A program made the translations under genes and the position numbers. From the NCBI RefSeq assembly GCF_000427645.1, contig NZ_KE386571.1:917576-981575 (forward strand): DNA of 64,000 nucleotides. Reading direction: 5' to 3'. Of the stretch, positions 8,339 to 20,576 are shown in pieces. The notes below the pieces were generated by a model. That model was not told the DNA's origin, ran no database searches, and saw only the letters and a program-made list of their open reading frames with translations. Numbering within the stretch: position 1 is the stretch's first letter; each line of letters starts with the position of its first letter. This DNA is from Sphingomonas phyllosphaerae FA2 (GTDB taxonomy: Bacteria; Pseudomonadota; Alphaproteobacteria; Sphingomonadales; Sphingomonadaceae).

Positions 8339-8518
8339 TCACCAAGACGCACCGAGCTGCTCCAGCGCGTTTAGCAGAGTGCGTTTGCTCGTGGTTCGCT
8401 GCTTGCCCGCATTCCGCGGTACCTTGATGACGCCGGCTATCTCCCGACGTGCAGCAATTTCAGCAGCAAAGTCGGTAAAATCGACTGCATTACGATTGTT
8501 CAAGGTCGGTGATGCCAT
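8339..8518 (-). CDS. Small 59-residue protein overlapping the nucleotidyltransferase gene
   Basis: ATG at 8518-8516, stop at 8339, in a different frame from the nucleotidyltransferase gene that it overlaps by 29 bases. The product begins [17 protein letters not shown] and ends TLLNALEQLGASW; it is basic in the middle (VPRNAGKQRTTSKR) with two predicted helices. The same open frame extends upstream of 8518, but that part is a shadow of the nucleotidyltransferase gene rich in Cys and Ser; from the ATG on, the composition looks protein-like. It could be the partner (antitoxin or chaperone) of the transferase. I do not recognise a named family. Confidence 0.6.
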   Translation of the reverse strand: MASPTLNNRNAVDFTDFAAEIAARREIAGVIKVPRNAGKQRTTSKRTLLNALEQLGASW

Positions 8519-9037
8519 GGCTGCCTGCCGTTTCGTAGCGAATACGCCGATCAAGGTACTGCACATCGGCGTCGCGGTGAAGCGCGAAGAGAGCGCGCGC
8601 CTGCTCGAGCATCGCAGGGGCGCTGCCCGATGCATACTGACCCATGCGATCCGCGATAATGTCCTCGATTGCAATAACGGCAACGCGCCCGTCCTCGCCC
8701 AAATCGAGCAGCAACAATCGCTCCGGGTCGGCGACGCCGTCCAGCACTGTAGCGGCAACGACTTCGAAGCCGAGCAATAGCTGGGGGTGAAGCCAGCCGT
8801 TCGGGACGTGTCCAGTACCGGCAGGCCTGACGAAGCCAAGTTGGCTTAGCGCCTCTTCAAACGCTTCCTGACGCGGCGTCACGACATCGAAGTCACCGGT
8901 CATCACGGCGCTTTGCGTATAGAGTTCGACCGCGCCGCCGCCGACCAGCACCGGTCGGGCAAAGCCGCGTTTTTCCATCAACTCGCTTGCGCGGGCGAGC
9001 AGGCGGAGCCCGGCTTCGAAGGCGGGCCGGTAGCCGG

Positions 9038-9041
<4 letters not shown>
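8490..9041 (-). CDS. Nucleotidyltransferase-like protein (MNT/AbiEii type)
   Basis: 183 residues. The N-terminal part has the nucleotidyltransferase-fold signature [24 protein letters not shown]: a Gly-Gly turn, then Asp50-x-Asp52 as the metal-binding pair. IEDIIADRM near residue 125 is the conserved block seen after the catalytic core in this group, as in DUF6036/AbiEii-like and MenT-like proteins. The start is GTG at 9041, overlapping the uvrA stop by 4 bases (GTGA), so it is read from the uvrA transcript. It may be a toxin-like or housekeeping transferase of unknown target. With the overlapping 59-codon gene it forms a compact pair. Confidence 0.72.
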
Positions 9042-11935
<2,894 letters not shown>

Positions 11936-12094
11936 AAGGGAGTTTGTTCCATATCTGTTCGGCCGCGTCCAGCCCCGCAGCGAGCGCGCGATGTGGGGCG
12001 GGTGCCGCACTGCGGCAAGACGCATGACACGCGCGACAGTTGCGGGGCGGCCGCGGTGTCTTATATGCCTGTCACAGTCAGGAGGCGCGAGGCG

Positions 12095-12394
12095 ATGGCG
12101 AAGAAGAAGGGCAAGCTGCCCAAGGAAGTGCTGGGGGTGAAGGTGCCCAAGGAGCTGCGCAAGGCCGGCGAAAAGCTGATCGAGCAGGTGCAGGGACCGG
12201 CCGGCAAACAGGCACTGGCCGCGGTGGTCGGCGCGGTGGCGACCGCGGCGCTCTCGCGCGAGGCGAGCAGGGCGGCGGAGCGCGCGGCGAACCCCGATAC
12301 GCCGAAATCCGAGGCACCGCGCAACGAGGGCGGCGAGGCGCTCGCGCGCGCGGCCGAGCTGCTGGTCGGCAAGATCTTCGCGCCGCGCGCGTGA
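12095..12394 (+). CDS. Conserved hypothetical small protein
   Basis: 99 residues, Lys-rich at the start ([35 protein letters not shown]) and Ala-rich afterwards, with a moderately hydrophobic helix [20 protein letters not shown]. It has a strong ribosome site, GGAGG at 12081-12085, nine bases before the ATG at 12095. I know similar Ala/Lys-rich proteins next to rpiA/uvrA in sphingomonads but no function. It is divergent from uvrA, 159 bases away, and 37 bases upstream of rpiA, so it probably heads the rpiA transcript. Confidence 0.75.
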   Translation: MAKKKGKLPKEVLGVKVPKELRKAGEKLIEQVQGPAGKQALAAVVGAVATAALSREASRAAERAANPDTPKSEAPRNEGGEALARAAELLVGKIFAPRA

Positions 12395-12431
12395 CGTGCA
12401 ACCAGCGTGCGGCTGAAGCGCTGAGGCGGCG

Positions 12432-13106
12432 ATGACCCAGGACGATGACAAACGCGCCGCCGCCGAGGCGGCCGTGGCCGAGGTGCAGCCCGATATGCTG
12501 GTCGGGCTCGGCACCGGATCGACTGTGCGCTTCGCGATCGAGGCGCTGGGACGGCGCGTGGCCGAAGGGCTGCGTGTCACCGCGGTCGCGACCAGCGTCG
12601 ACAGCGCCACGTGCGCCGCGGCGCTGGGCATCGTCGTGCGCGATTTCGCCGAGGTGGCGCGCGTCGACCTGACGATCGACGGCGCCGACGAGATCGACGA
12701 CCGGCTGTGGGCGATCAAGGGCGCAGGCGGGGCGATGCTGCGCGAGAAGATCGTCGCCGCGGCGTCGACGCGGATGGTGGTGATCGCCGATGCCTCGAAA
12801 CGGGTGGCGGCGATCGGCGCGGCCAAATTGCCGATCGAGGTGCTGCCGTTCGCACGTGGCTTCGTCATCGACCGGTTGGCGATGCTCGACGCGCGGGTGA
12901 CGGTACGCGACGGGGTGACCGACAACGGCAATCTCGTGCTCGACGCGCTTTTTGCCGACTTTTCCGATCCGCGGTCGCTGGCGATGGCGCTGGATGCGAC
13001 GCCGGGCGTGTTGGGGCACGGGCTGTTCCTCGACGAAGTGGATGCGACTTATGTCGCGGATGGTGGCATCGTTACGCGGCTGGAACGCGTCGAGGTGAGC
13101 GTTTAA
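12432..13106 (+). CDS. rpiA: Ribose-5-phosphate isomerase A
   Basis: 224 residues. RpiA motifs are in order: [17 protein letters not shown] near residue 18, the catalytic segment [11 protein letters not shown] (Asp and Glu) near residue 78, the [16 protein letters not shown] block with catalytic Glu/Lys near residue 93, and C-terminal [11 protein letters not shown]. It interconverts ribose 5-phosphate and ribulose 5-phosphate in the cytosol. Transketolase follows 70 bases downstream and transaldolase after that, giving the whole non-oxidative branch in one stretch. Confidence 0.96.
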   Translation: MTQDDDKRAAAEAAVAEVQPDMLVGLGTGSTVRFAIEALGRRVAEGLRVTAVATSVDSATCAAALGIVVRDFAEVARVDLTIDGADEIDDRLWAIKGAGGAMLREKIVAAASTRMVVIADASKRVAAIGAAKLPIEVLPFARGFVIDRLAMLDARVTVRDGVTDNGNLVLDALFADFSDPRSLAMALDATPGVLGHGLFLDEVDATYVADGGIVTRLERVEVSV

Positions 13107-13176
13107 GGGAGACGGGACTCGGCAACCGGCGTCGCGCCGGTGCGTTCGACCCCGTGACTTCCGACATGAGGATTGC

Positions 13177-15246
13177 ATGACCGATACCGCCAGCTCGCCC
13201 GCCGGTTTCCACGAGGACGGCAGCCCGGAGCGGCTGCAGATCGACACGATCCGCACGCTGTCGATGGACGCCGTGCAAAAGGCCAATTCGGGCCACCCCG
13301 GTACCCCGATGGCGCTGGCGCCGGTCGGCTGGACGGTGTGGACGCAATTCCTGCGCTACGACCCCGCGCATGCCGACTGGCCGAACCGCGACCGCTTCGT
13401 GCTGTCGGTCGGCCATGCCTCGATGCTGCTGTACTCGTTGCTGTATCTTGCCGGGGTCGAGGAGATCGACGCCGAGGGCAACAAGACCGGCAAGCCGGCG
13501 ATGTCGCTCGACGACATCAAACAGTTCCGTCAGCTGTCGTCGAAGACGCCGGGCCACCCCGAATATCGCCACACCACCGGCGTCGAGACGACGACCGGGC
13601 CGCTGGGCGCAGGCTGCGGCAATTCGGTCGGGATGGCGATTGCCGAGCGCTGGCTGGCGGCGCGCTACAACCGTCCGGGCTTCGCGCTGTTCGATCACGA
13701 CGTCTATGTGCTGTGCGGCGACGGCGACATGATGGAGGGCGTCTCGGCCGAGGCGGCGTCGCTGGCCGGGCATCTCAAGCTCAGCAATTTGTGCTGGATC
13801 TACGACAGCAACCAGATTTCGATCGAGGGCGATACCGATCTGGCGTTCGACGAGGACGTCGGCGCGCGCTTCCATGCCTATGGTTGGAACGTCATCCACG
13901 TCGACGATGCCAACGATATCAAGGCGCTGACCGAGGCGCTTCAGGCATTCCGCGAGGAAACCGAAGCGCCGACGCTTATCGTCGTCAAGTCGGTGATCGG
14001 CTGGGGCTCCCCTCGCGCCGGCAGCGAGAAGGCGCATGGCGAGCCGCTGGGCGCCGAGAATATCGCCAAGACCAAGGAAGCGTACGGCTGGCCGGCCGAG
14101 GACTTCTTCGTGCCCGAGGGCGTGAAGGAAGCGTTCGGCAAGGCGGTGAAGGATCGCGGCGGCAAGGCACGTGACGAATGGGTCGCGCTGTTCGACAAGT
14201 ATCGCGGCGAACATGCCGAGCTGGCGGCGGAACTCGACCTGCTGCTTAAGGACGAGCTGCCCGAGGGTTGGGACAGCGAGATCCCGACCTTCGAAGCCGA
14301 CGAAAAGGGCGTCGCGAGCCGCGACGCGGGCGGCAAGGTGCTCAACGCGATCGTCAAGAAGGTGCCATGGCTGCTCGGCGGCTCGGCCGATCTGTCGCCG
14401 TCGACCAAGACCGACATCAAGGGCGCGGCGTCGTTCGAGGCCGATAATTACGGCGGCTCCAACTTCCACTTCGGCGTGCGCGAGCATGGCATGGGCGCGG
14501 TGGTGAACGGCATGGCGCTGTCGCACCTGCGTGCCTATGGCTCCACCTTCCTCGTCTTCCTCGATTACATGCGCGCGCCGGTGCGGCTGTCGGCGATCAT
14601 GGAGATCGGCGCGGTGTGGGTTTTCACGCATGACTCGATCGGCGTCGGCGAGGATGGGCCGACCCACCAGCCGATCGAGCACCTCGCGACGTTGCGCGCG
14701 ATTCCGGGGATCGACACGTTCCGGCCGGGCGACGCGAACGAGGTCGCGGCGGCATGGCGTGCGGTAATGAAGGATGCGAGCACCCCGGCGGCGCTGATCC
14801 TGTCGCGGCAGGCGTTGCCGACGCTCGATCGCTCCAAATATGCGAGCGCGGATGGCGTCGAGAAGGGCGCCTATGTGCTGGCGGGTGGGAACGAGACGCC
14901 GGACGTGATCCTGATCGCGACCGGCTCGGAAGTGTCGCTGGCGGTGCAGGCGTATGAGAAGCTGGTCGCCGAGGGCGTCAAGGCGCGGGTCGTGTCGATG
15001 CCGAGTTGGTATCGGTACGAGCTGCAGGACGCCGCGTACAAGGAGAGCGTGCTGCCCAAGGCGGTGAAGGCGCGCGTCGCGATCGAGATGGCCGGGTCGC
15101 TCGGCTGGGATCGCTATGTCGGGTACGAGGGTCGACAGATCACGATGTCGACCTTCGGTGCCTCCGCCCCGCTCGCCAAGCTGGCGGACAAGTTCGGCTT
15201 CACGGTCGAGAATGTCGTGAAGGTGGCGAAGGAAGCGATGGCGTAA
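13177..15246 (+). CDS. tkt: Transketolase
   Basis: 689 residues. The N-terminal thiamine-diphosphate half shows MDAVQKANSGHPGTPMALAP, LSVGHASMLLYSLLYLAG, TTGPLGAGCGNSVGMA and the cofactor/metal motif GDGDMMEGVSAEAASLAGH near residue 183. The pyrimidine domain has FGVREHGMGAVVNGMALS, and VGEDGPTHQPIEHLATLRAIPG is the conserved substrate-site block. It moves two-carbon units between sugar phosphates. Only one transketolase is seen here. The start at 13177 gives a 10-residue acidic/Ser-rich extension before the family start region; an internal ATG in TLSMDAVQ would remove conserved sequence, so 13177 is kept. Confidence 0.97.
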   Translation: MTDTASSPAGFHEDGSPERLQIDTIRTLSMDAVQKANSGHPGTPMALAPVGWTVWTQFLRYDPAHADWPNRDRFVLSVGHASMLLYSLLYLAGVEEIDAEGNKTGKPAMSLDDIKQFRQLSSKTPGHPEYRHTTGVETTTGPLGAGCGNSVGMAIAERWLAARYNRPGFALFDHDVYVLCGDGDMMEGVSAEAASLAGHLKLSNLCWIYDSNQISIEGDTDLAFDEDVGARFHAYGWNVIHVDDANDIKALTEALQAFREETEAPTLIVVKSVIGWGSPRAGSEKAHGEPLGAENIAKTKEAYGWPAEDFFVPEGVKEAFGKAVKDRGGKARDEWVALFDKYRGEHAELAAELDLLLKDELPEGWDSEIPTFEADEKGVASRDAGGKVLNAIVKKVPWLLGGSADLSPSTKTDIKGAASFEADNYGGSNFHFGVREHGMGAVVNGMALSHLRAYGSTFLVFLDYMRAPVRLSAIMEIGAVWVFTHDSIGVGEDGPTHQPIEHLATLRAIPGIDTFRPGDANEVAAAWRAVMKDASTPAALILSRQALPTLDRSKYASADGVEKGAYVLAGGNETPDVILIATGSEVSLAVQAYEKLVAEGVKARVVSMPSWYRYELQDAAYKESVLPKAVKARVAIEMAGSLGWDRYVGYEGRQITMSTFGASAPLAKLADKFGFTVENVVKVAKEAMA

Positions 15247-15311
15247 ATGTCGCGGTGTGGCCGGGCGATCCCTATATCGGCCGGCGACACCGTTCGTGGT
15301 GAAAGACATGA

Positions 15312-15334
15312 GCCCCCGCCTGCGCGGGGGCGAC
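15312..15334. repeat. GC-rich hairpin between tkt and tal
   Basis: GCCCCCGCCTGCGCGGGGGC is a self-complementary stem-loop followed by GACGG. It matches the arms of the repeat pair at 20577-20708 and lies just before the ribosome site of tal. It could slow or end transcription between tkt and tal. Confidence 0.6.
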
Positions 15335-15350
15335 GGGTGTGGAGATCGGG

Positions 15351-16460
15351 ATGAGCAAGCTACAGGACCTCAGCAACGCCGGCACCGCGGTGTGGCTGGA
15401 CTTCGTCGACCGCAAGTTTCTGGAACAGGGCGGTTTGCAGAAGCTGGTCGACGAGGACGGGCTGACCGGCGTCACCTCCAACCCGACGATCTTCGAGAAG
15501 GCGATGGGCGCGGGCGATGCCTATGACGCCGGCTTCGCCGAATTCGACAAGGCCACTCCGGGCGCCGAGCCGATGGCGCGTTACGAGGCGCAGGCGATCA
15601 AGGACATCCAGGCGGCGTGCGACACGCTGCGCCCGGTCTATGACCGGCTGGACGCGAAGGATGGCTATGTCAGCCTCGAGGTGTCGCCGTATCTGGCGCT
15701 GAAGGGGCCGGAAACCGCCGAGGAAGCCGAGCGGCTGTGGCAGGCGGTCGATCGCCCGAACCTGATGATCAAGATCCCCGGCACCGACGACGGCGTCCGT
15801 GCGATCCGCGACACGATCGCCAAGGGGATCAACGTCAACGTGACGCTGCTGTTCGGGGTCGAGGCGTACAAGGCGGTCGCCTATGCCTATGTCGAAGGGC
15901 TGGAGGAGCGCGTGTCGAAGGACATGCCCATCGAACGGATCGCAAGCGTCGCGAGCTTCTTCGTCAGCCGGATCGACAGCAAGATCGACGATGCGATCGA
16001 TGCCGGTCAGGGTGGTGAGGAAGCCAAGGCGCTGAAGGGCAAGGTGGCGATCGCCAACGCCAAGCTGGCCTATGCCTGGTATCAGGAGTTCATCGCTTCG
16101 GATCGCTGGCAGAATCTGGCGGCGAAGGGCGCGCAGCCGCAGCGGCTGCTGTGGGCGTCGACGGGCACCAAGAACCCTGACTATCCCGATACGCTGTACG
16201 TCGACCAGCTGATCGGGCCGGAGACGGTCAACACGATGCCGCCCAAGACGATGGACGCGTTCCGCGATCATGGCACCGTCGCACAGACGCTGACGCAGGG
16301 GGTGGACGAGGCGCGGCATGTAATCGCGGAGCAGGCGCGGCTCGGGCTCGATCTGGACGGCGTGACCAAGACGCTGGTCGACGAGGGCGTGGCGAGCTTC
16401 TCCAAGTCGTTCGACGACCTGATGAAGGTGATCGGCGAGAAACAGCCGGCAAACGCCTGA
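15351..16460 (+). CDS. tal: Transaldolase (long, actinobacterial/cyanobacterial-type)
   Basis: 369 residues, the size of the longer transaldolase group (TIGR00876 type) rather than the 220-residue or E. coli TalB forms. Signature VTSNPTIFEKAMGAGD is near residue 43; the Schiff-base Lys lies in LMIKIPGTDDGVRAI near residue 140; INVNVTLLFGVEAYKAVAYAY follows and LLWASTGTKNPDYPDTLYVDQLIGPETVNTMP is the second conserved block. It transfers dihydroxyacetone units in the pentose phosphate pathway. The ATG at 15351 is chosen over an in-frame GTG at 15339 because GGAG at 15341-15344 is correctly placed for it. Confidence 0.95.
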   Translation: MSKLQDLSNAGTAVWLDFVDRKFLEQGGLQKLVDEDGLTGVTSNPTIFEKAMGAGDAYDAGFAEFDKATPGAEPMARYEAQAIKDIQAACDTLRPVYDRLDAKDGYVSLEVSPYLALKGPETAEEAERLWQAVDRPNLMIKIPGTDDGVRAIRDTIAKGINVNVTLLFGVEAYKAVAYAYVEGLEERVSKDMPIERIASVASFFVSRIDSKIDDAIDAGQGGEEAKALKGKVAIANAKLAYAWYQEFIASDRWQNLAAKGAQPQRLLWASTGTKNPDYPDTLYVDQLIGPETVNTMPPKTMDAFRDHGTVAQTLTQGVDEARHVIAEQARLGLDLDGVTKTLVDEGVASFSKSFDDLMKVIGEKQPANA

Positions 16461-16541
16461 TTTTACGAGGCCGGATGGGGCGGGCGCTGGCGACGGCCTC
16501 CGCCTTTCTCTTGCAAGGGATCGCTGCTCGCCTCACCCACA

Positions 16542-16657
16542 CCGTTCGTGCTGAGGAGCCGTCGAGCGAAGCCGAGACGGCCTCTCGAAGCACGGTTGTG
16601 GCGCGTGCCCTTCGAGCCGGGGCTTCGACAGGCTCAGCCCCTCCTCAGGACGAACGG
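16542..16657. repeat. Dispersed sphingomonad-type inverted repeat
   Basis: The left arm starts CCGTTCGTGCTGAGGAG and the right arm ends CTCCTCAGGACGAACGG; inner parts CTTCGA..GGCTCAGC and GAGACGG..TCTCGAAG also pair. It fills most of the 210-base gap between the convergent tal and thioesterase genes and can fold into a long hairpin. I recognise the GCTGAGGAG/CTCAGGACGAACGG motif as common between genes in sphingomonads. Confidence 0.75.
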
Positions 16658-16670
16658 GAGGTCCACACCA

Positions 16671-17060
16671 TTACGCCTGAAACGGCGCTGCGATCTCCGG
16701 TGTGATCCGCAACAACCGCCCGCTCGCGCGATCAAGCAGCGCCCATGTGGTAACGCCCTCGACGCGCAGCTTGCCGTCGGTGCCGAGGAAGCGAAAGTGG
16801 CGGTCGAAGCGCGCGCCGCGCGGTGGATCAGGGACCCAGGTTTCGCCCGTAACCGCCTCGCCTTCCACGACATTGCCACGATAATCGATGACGTGGCGGG
16901 TGATCATCCAGACGTAGGCCGCCTGATGCTCCGCGGGTGCGATCGCGGCCCAATGCGCGACCGACAGCTCCTGAATCCAGCGCACCCAGACCGCATTGTT
17001 GACGTGGCCGAGTTCGTCGATGTCGGCCGGCTGCGCGGTGAAGGTCCGGGTGAAGGTCAT
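16671..17060 (-). CDS. Acyl-CoA thioesterase (4-hydroxybenzoyl-CoA thioesterase/YbgC-like hot-dog fold)
   Basis: 129 residues, typical hot-dog size. The motif ADIDELGHVNNAVWVRWIQELSVAHW carries the Asp and the HVNN-type active-site loop of the YbgC/FadM group. The rest, VIDYRGNVVEGEAVTGETWV...RFDRHFRF, gives the beta-sheet pattern. It hydrolyses acyl-CoA thioesters; the natural acyl chain is unknown. The start ATG at 17060 overlaps the DedA stop (ATGA), so it is the last gene of a ptrB-dedA-thioesterase unit. Confidence 0.88.
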   Translation of the reverse strand: MTFTRTFTAQPADIDELGHVNNAVWVRWIQELSVAHWAAIAPAEHQAAYVWMITRHVIDYRGNVVEGEAVTGETWVPDPPRGARFDRHFRFLGTDGKLRVEGVTTWALLDRASGRLLRITPEIAAPFQA

Positions 17061-17620
17061 GCGTGATGCGCCTTGTACCAGCGCCAGCCGGCGAACGCGA
17101 TCCCTGCCGCGATCAGCGCGCCGACCGCCCACCACAGATGCCGGTTGGCGACGATACGGCCGAGCAATTGCTCGAAGCCGTGCCCGAACAGAAAGCCGAT
17201 CCCGGTGAACAGGATCGCCCAGCAGGTGGCCGATACGCCGTTCACGATCGCGAAGCGCCGCGCCGACACATTGGTTGAGCCGATCGCGATCGGACTGACG
17301 GTGCGTAGGCCATAAAGGAAGCGGAAGGCAAAGAAGAATGCCGTCGGATGGCGCTCGAACGCGGCGACGGCGCGCGCAAAGGCCGGCTTGGCGCGGGCGG
17401 CGGCGATCCATTTATGGTCGCGGAAATGCCGGCCGGCGTAGAACCACGCCTGATCCGCGGTGTAGGAGCCGAGCCCGGCGGCAAGCATCGCGAATGGGAG
17501 CGAGAGCAGGCCCTTGTGTGCGAGGATGCCGCCCGCCACCACTGCAGCTTCGCCCTCCAGCGCCGCGCCCGCGAACAGCGCGGCGAGGCCGTAGCGTGCG
17601 ACGATCGCCTCGATCGTCAT
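17057..17620 (-). CDS. DedA family membrane protein
   Basis: 187 residues with about five hydrophobic segments. DedA/SNARE-associated features are present: EGEAAVVAGGILAHKGLLSL near residue 24, LGSYTADQAWFYAGRHFR near residue 48, and FRFLYGLRTVSPIAIGSTNVSARRFAIVNGVSATCWAILF near residues 98-137, with the conserved R-F-x-x-G-x-R segment. DedA proteins help flip or recycle phospholipid and undecaprenyl carriers and affect envelope homeostasis. The ATG at 17620 is used; seven bases separate it from the ptrB stop, and its end overlaps the thioesterase start. Confidence 0.92.
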   Translation of the reverse strand: MTIEAIVARYGLAALFAGAALEGEAAVVAGGILAHKGLLSLPFAMLAAGLGSYTADQAWFYAGRHFRDHKWIAAARAKPAFARAVAAFERHPTAFFFAFRFLYGLRTVSPIAIGSTNVSARRFAIVNGVSATCWAILFTGIGFLFGHGFEQLLGRIVANRHLWWAVGALIAAGIAFAGWRWYKAHHA

Positions 17621-17627
17621 GCGGCGG

Positions 17628-19688
17628 TCATGCTTCGACGCCCAATTGCCAGAGCACGAAGGCATGTTCCTCGGCGGCTTCGCGCAGGCTTTCGAACCGG
17701 CCGGACTTGCCGCCGTGCCCGGCGCCCATGTTGGTCTTGAGCAGCAGGACGTTTCCGTCGGTCTTGGTGGCGCGCAGCTTCGCGGCCCATTTGGCGGGCT
17801 CCCAATAGGTCACGCGCGGATCGTTGAGACCGCCCGAGATGAGCATTGGCGGATATTCCTGAGCCTTTACATTGTCATATGGCGAGTAGCTGCGGATCAG
17901 TTCGAATGCTGCCCTGTCCTTGATCGGGTTGCCCCATTCGGGCCATTCGCCTGGCGTGAGCGGTAGCGTCTCGTCGAGCATCGTGTTGAGCACGTCGACG
18001 AACGGCACGTCGGCGATCACCGCGCCCCATAGCTGCGGATCGGAATTGACCACCGCGCCCATCAGCTCGCCGCCGGCCGAGCGTCCGGCGATCGCGATGC
18101 GGCCCGCACTGGTCCAGCCTTGTTCGACCAGTGCCTTCGCAACGTCGACGAAGTCATTGAAAGTGTTGGTACGCTTTTCGAGCTTGCCGTCGTGATACCA
18201 TTGCTGGCCAAGGTCGTCGCCGCCGCGGATGTGGGCGATCGCATAGGCGAAGCCACGATCGAGCAGGCTGAGGATACCGGTCGAGAAGCCGGGCGGGATC
18301 GCATGGCCGTAGGCGCCATAAGCGTAAAGGAACAACGGCCGCGAGCCATCCCGCGGGAAATCGCGGGGGTACACGATCGACACCGGCACGGCGGTGCCGT
18401 CGCGAGCGGTGATCTTCAGCCGCTGCGTATCGTATTTGGTCGCGTCATAGCCGCTGGGGATTTCCTGAACCTTCAGCGTGGTGAGGTCGCCGGTTGCGGT
18501 GTCGTAGTCATAGACCGTGCCCGGCGTTACCATCGACTCATAGCCGAGCCGCAGAACTGTCTGTTCGTATTCGGGATTGTCGCCAAGGCCGGCGGCGTAG
18601 CTCGCTTCCGGGAAGGAGATGCGGCGTGGCGCGGCGGAGGGATCGTAAGAGTGTATTTCGATCTGGTCGAGCCCGTCCTCGCGGCCCTCGACGATGAAGA
18701 AGTCGCGGAAACATTCGACGCCGGTCATGTAGAAATGCGGGCTCGGCGCGATCCGCTCGTTCCATTCGCCGGGCGCGGTGATCGGCGCGGTGACCAGCCG
18801 CCACATCGGATCGGTGTCGTTGGTGTGGATGAACAAGGTGGCGCCATGCGTGTCGACGTCATATTCGCGCCCCGGCTGGCGCGGCGCGATCAGGATCGGG
18901 TCGGCGAAGGGATTACTTGCGGGGAGCAGCCGGATCTCGCTGGTGACATGGTCGCCGGTGCCGATCACGATCCACTGGCGGTCGCTGGTCTCGCCGACCG
19001 CGACGCGATAGCCCTCGTCATCCTCATGATACAGTTCGACATCCTCGGCCGGGTCGGTGCCGAGCCGGTGGAAGCGCGCGTTGTCGGTGCGCCATTCCTT
19101 GTTCGCCAGCCCATAAAGAAAGCCGCTGTCGTCGGCCGTCCAGACGATTTCAGACAGCATGCCGGGGATCGTGTCGGCGAGCAGTTCGCCGGTGGTCAGG
19201 TCCTTGACGTGGATCGTGAACCGTTCGGAGCCATTGTCGTCAATGGCATAGGCCAGCTTGCTCGCATCGTTCGAGATCGAGAACGCGCCGAGCCGGAAAT
19301 ATTCCTTTCCCTCCGCGAGCGCGGGTTCGTCGAGCAGCAATTCGTCGGGGCCGCCCGCGAGGGGCTTGCGCCACCATTTGCGATATTGTCCGCCGGTCTC
19401 GAACGCGGTCCAGTAGAGATGGTCGCCATCCTTCTGGGGGACGCTGCTCTCGTCCTCCTTGATACGCGCCTTCATCTCTTCGTACAGGCGATCGACCAGC
19501 GGGCGGTGCGGCGCCATCTGCGCCTCGAAATAGGCGTTCTCTTCCTCAAGGTAGGCGAGAACCTGCTTGTCGGTGACGTCGGGGTAGTTCGGGTCCTTCA
19601 GCCACGCCAAGGGATCGTCGATCGTGATGCCGTGCATCGTGTAGCTGTGCGGGCGGGTGGCGGCGACGGGGGGCTTTGGATCGGTCAT
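17628..19688 (-). CDS. ptrB: Oligopeptidase B (prolyl-oligopeptidase family S9)
   Basis: 686 residues: an N-terminal seven-bladed propeller and a C-terminal alpha/beta-hydrolase domain. The catalytic triad can be read: Ser537 in IAGRSAGGELM, Asp623 in SGGLNDPRVTYWEP, His658 in GAGHGGKSGR. The N-terminus (HGITIDDPLAWLKD) and YAYGAYG before the hydrolase domain are family hallmarks. It cleaves short peptides after basic residues, probably in the cytoplasm; no signal peptide is seen. It heads a ptrB-dedA-thioesterase unit and is divergent from gluQ, with 76 bases between starts. Confidence 0.95.
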   Translation of the reverse strand: MTDPKPPVAATRPHSYTMHGITIDDPLAWLKDPNYPDVTDKQVLAYLEEENAYFEAQMAPHRPLVDRLYEEMKARIKEDESSVPQKDGDHLYWTAFETGGQYRKWWRKPLAGGPDELLLDEPALAEGKEYFRLGAFSISNDASKLAYAIDDNGSERFTIHVKDLTTGELLADTIPGMLSEIVWTADDSGFLYGLANKEWRTDNARFHRLGTDPAEDVELYHEDDEGYRVAVGETSDRQWIVIGTGDHVTSEIRLLPASNPFADPILIAPRQPGREYDVDTHGATLFIHTNDTDPMWRLVTAPITAPGEWNERIAPSPHFYMTGVECFRDFFIVEGREDGLDQIEIHSYDPSAAPRRISFPEASYAAGLGDNPEYEQTVLRLGYESMVTPGTVYDYDTATGDLTTLKVQEIPSGYDATKYDTQRLKITARDGTAVPVSIVYPRDFPRDGSRPLFLYAYGAYGHAIPPGFSTGILSLLDRGFAYAIAHIRGGDDLGQQWYHDGKLEKRTNTFNDFVDVAKALVEQGWTSAGRIAIAGRSAGGELMGAVVNSDPQLWGAVIADVPFVDVLNTMLDETLPLTPGEWPEWGNPIKDRAAFELIRSYSPYDNVKAQEYPPMLISGGLNDPRVTYWEPAKWAAKLRATKTDGNVLLLKTNMGAGHGGKSGRFESLREAAEEHAFVLWQLGVEA

Positions 19689-19764
19689 AGGCGCTTCCTA
19701 ACGCGCGATATTGCCAAACGTCACCCTCTTGTCCGCGCGCGCGGCACGGCGCACATCGCGCGGC

Positions 19765-20571
19765 ATGAGTGTCGTCACCCGTTTTGCCCCTTCGCCGACC
19801 GGGCGGCTGCATATGGGGCACGCCTACTCGGCGATCCGGGCGCATGATTTCGCGCGCGAGCGGGGCGGTCGATTCCTGCTGCGGATCGAGGATATCGACG
19901 GAACGCGCAGCCGGCCTGAGCACGTCGCGACGATCATCGAGGATTTGCGCTGGCTGGGGCTGAAGTGGGACGGCGACGTGCTGTTCCAGTCGGCGCGGCT
20001 GGACATATACGCGGCCGCGCTTGAGCGTTTGCATGAGATGGGGCTGCTATATCGTTGTTATTGCACGCGTGCGGAGATTGCCGAGGCGTTGAGCGCGCCG
20101 CATGGCGCGGTGGCGGTCTATCCGGGAACGTGTCGCCATGCGCCGGAGCGCGATGCGCCGCATTGCTGGCGACTCGACATGGCAGCGGCGGTGCCGCGCT
20201 GCGGTGACCTGTCGTGGACCGATCATGGGCGGACGGTGGCTAATGCGGCGCTGGCGCAGGGCGACGTGGTGTTGGCGCGCAAGGATGCGCCGGCGAGCTA
20301 TCATCTGGCGGTGACGGTCGACGATGCGGCACAGGGCGTGACCGATGTGGTGCGCGGGCGCGATCTGTTCGAGGCGACGCATGTCCACCGTGTCCTGCAG
20401 GCGTTGCTGGAGCTGCCGGTGCCGCGATGGTGGCATCATGACCTGCTGACGGGTGAGGATGGCGCGCGGCTGGCGAAGCGGCATGGCGCGCCGACGCTGG
20501 CAGCCATGCGCGAGGTGGGGGTGGATGGAGGCGAGGTGGCGGCCAAGTTGCGGGCGGGGTTAAGGGGGTAG
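19765..20571 (+). CDS. gluQ: Glutamyl-Q tRNA(Asp) synthetase
   Basis: 268 residues, a shortened GluRS catalytic core without the anticodon-binding domain. The class I HIGH motif is PTGRLHMGHAYSA at residue 9 onward, followed by FLLRIEDIDGTRSRPEH. The zinc-binding part has CYCTRAEI and CRHAPERDAPHCWR, and the KMSKS equivalent is GARLAKRHGAP. The enzyme attaches Glu to queuosine-34 of tRNA(Asp). The ATG at 19765 starts directly before the first conserved strand (MSVVTRFAPSPTG); the 18 extra codons upstream are Arg-rich and unlike the family. Confidence 0.95.
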   Translation: MSVVTRFAPSPTGRLHMGHAYSAIRAHDFARERGGRFLLRIEDIDGTRSRPEHVATIIEDLRWLGLKWDGDVLFQSARLDIYAAALERLHEMGLLYRCYCTRAEIAEALSAPHGAVAVYPGTCRHAPERDAPHCWRLDMAAAVPRCGDLSWTDHGRTVANAALAQGDVVLARKDAPASYHLAVTVDDAAQGVTDVVRGRDLFEATHVHRVLQALLELPVPRWWHHDLLTGEDGARLAKRHGAPTLAAMREVGVDGGEVAAKLRAGLRG

Positions 20572-20576
20572 ATCGT

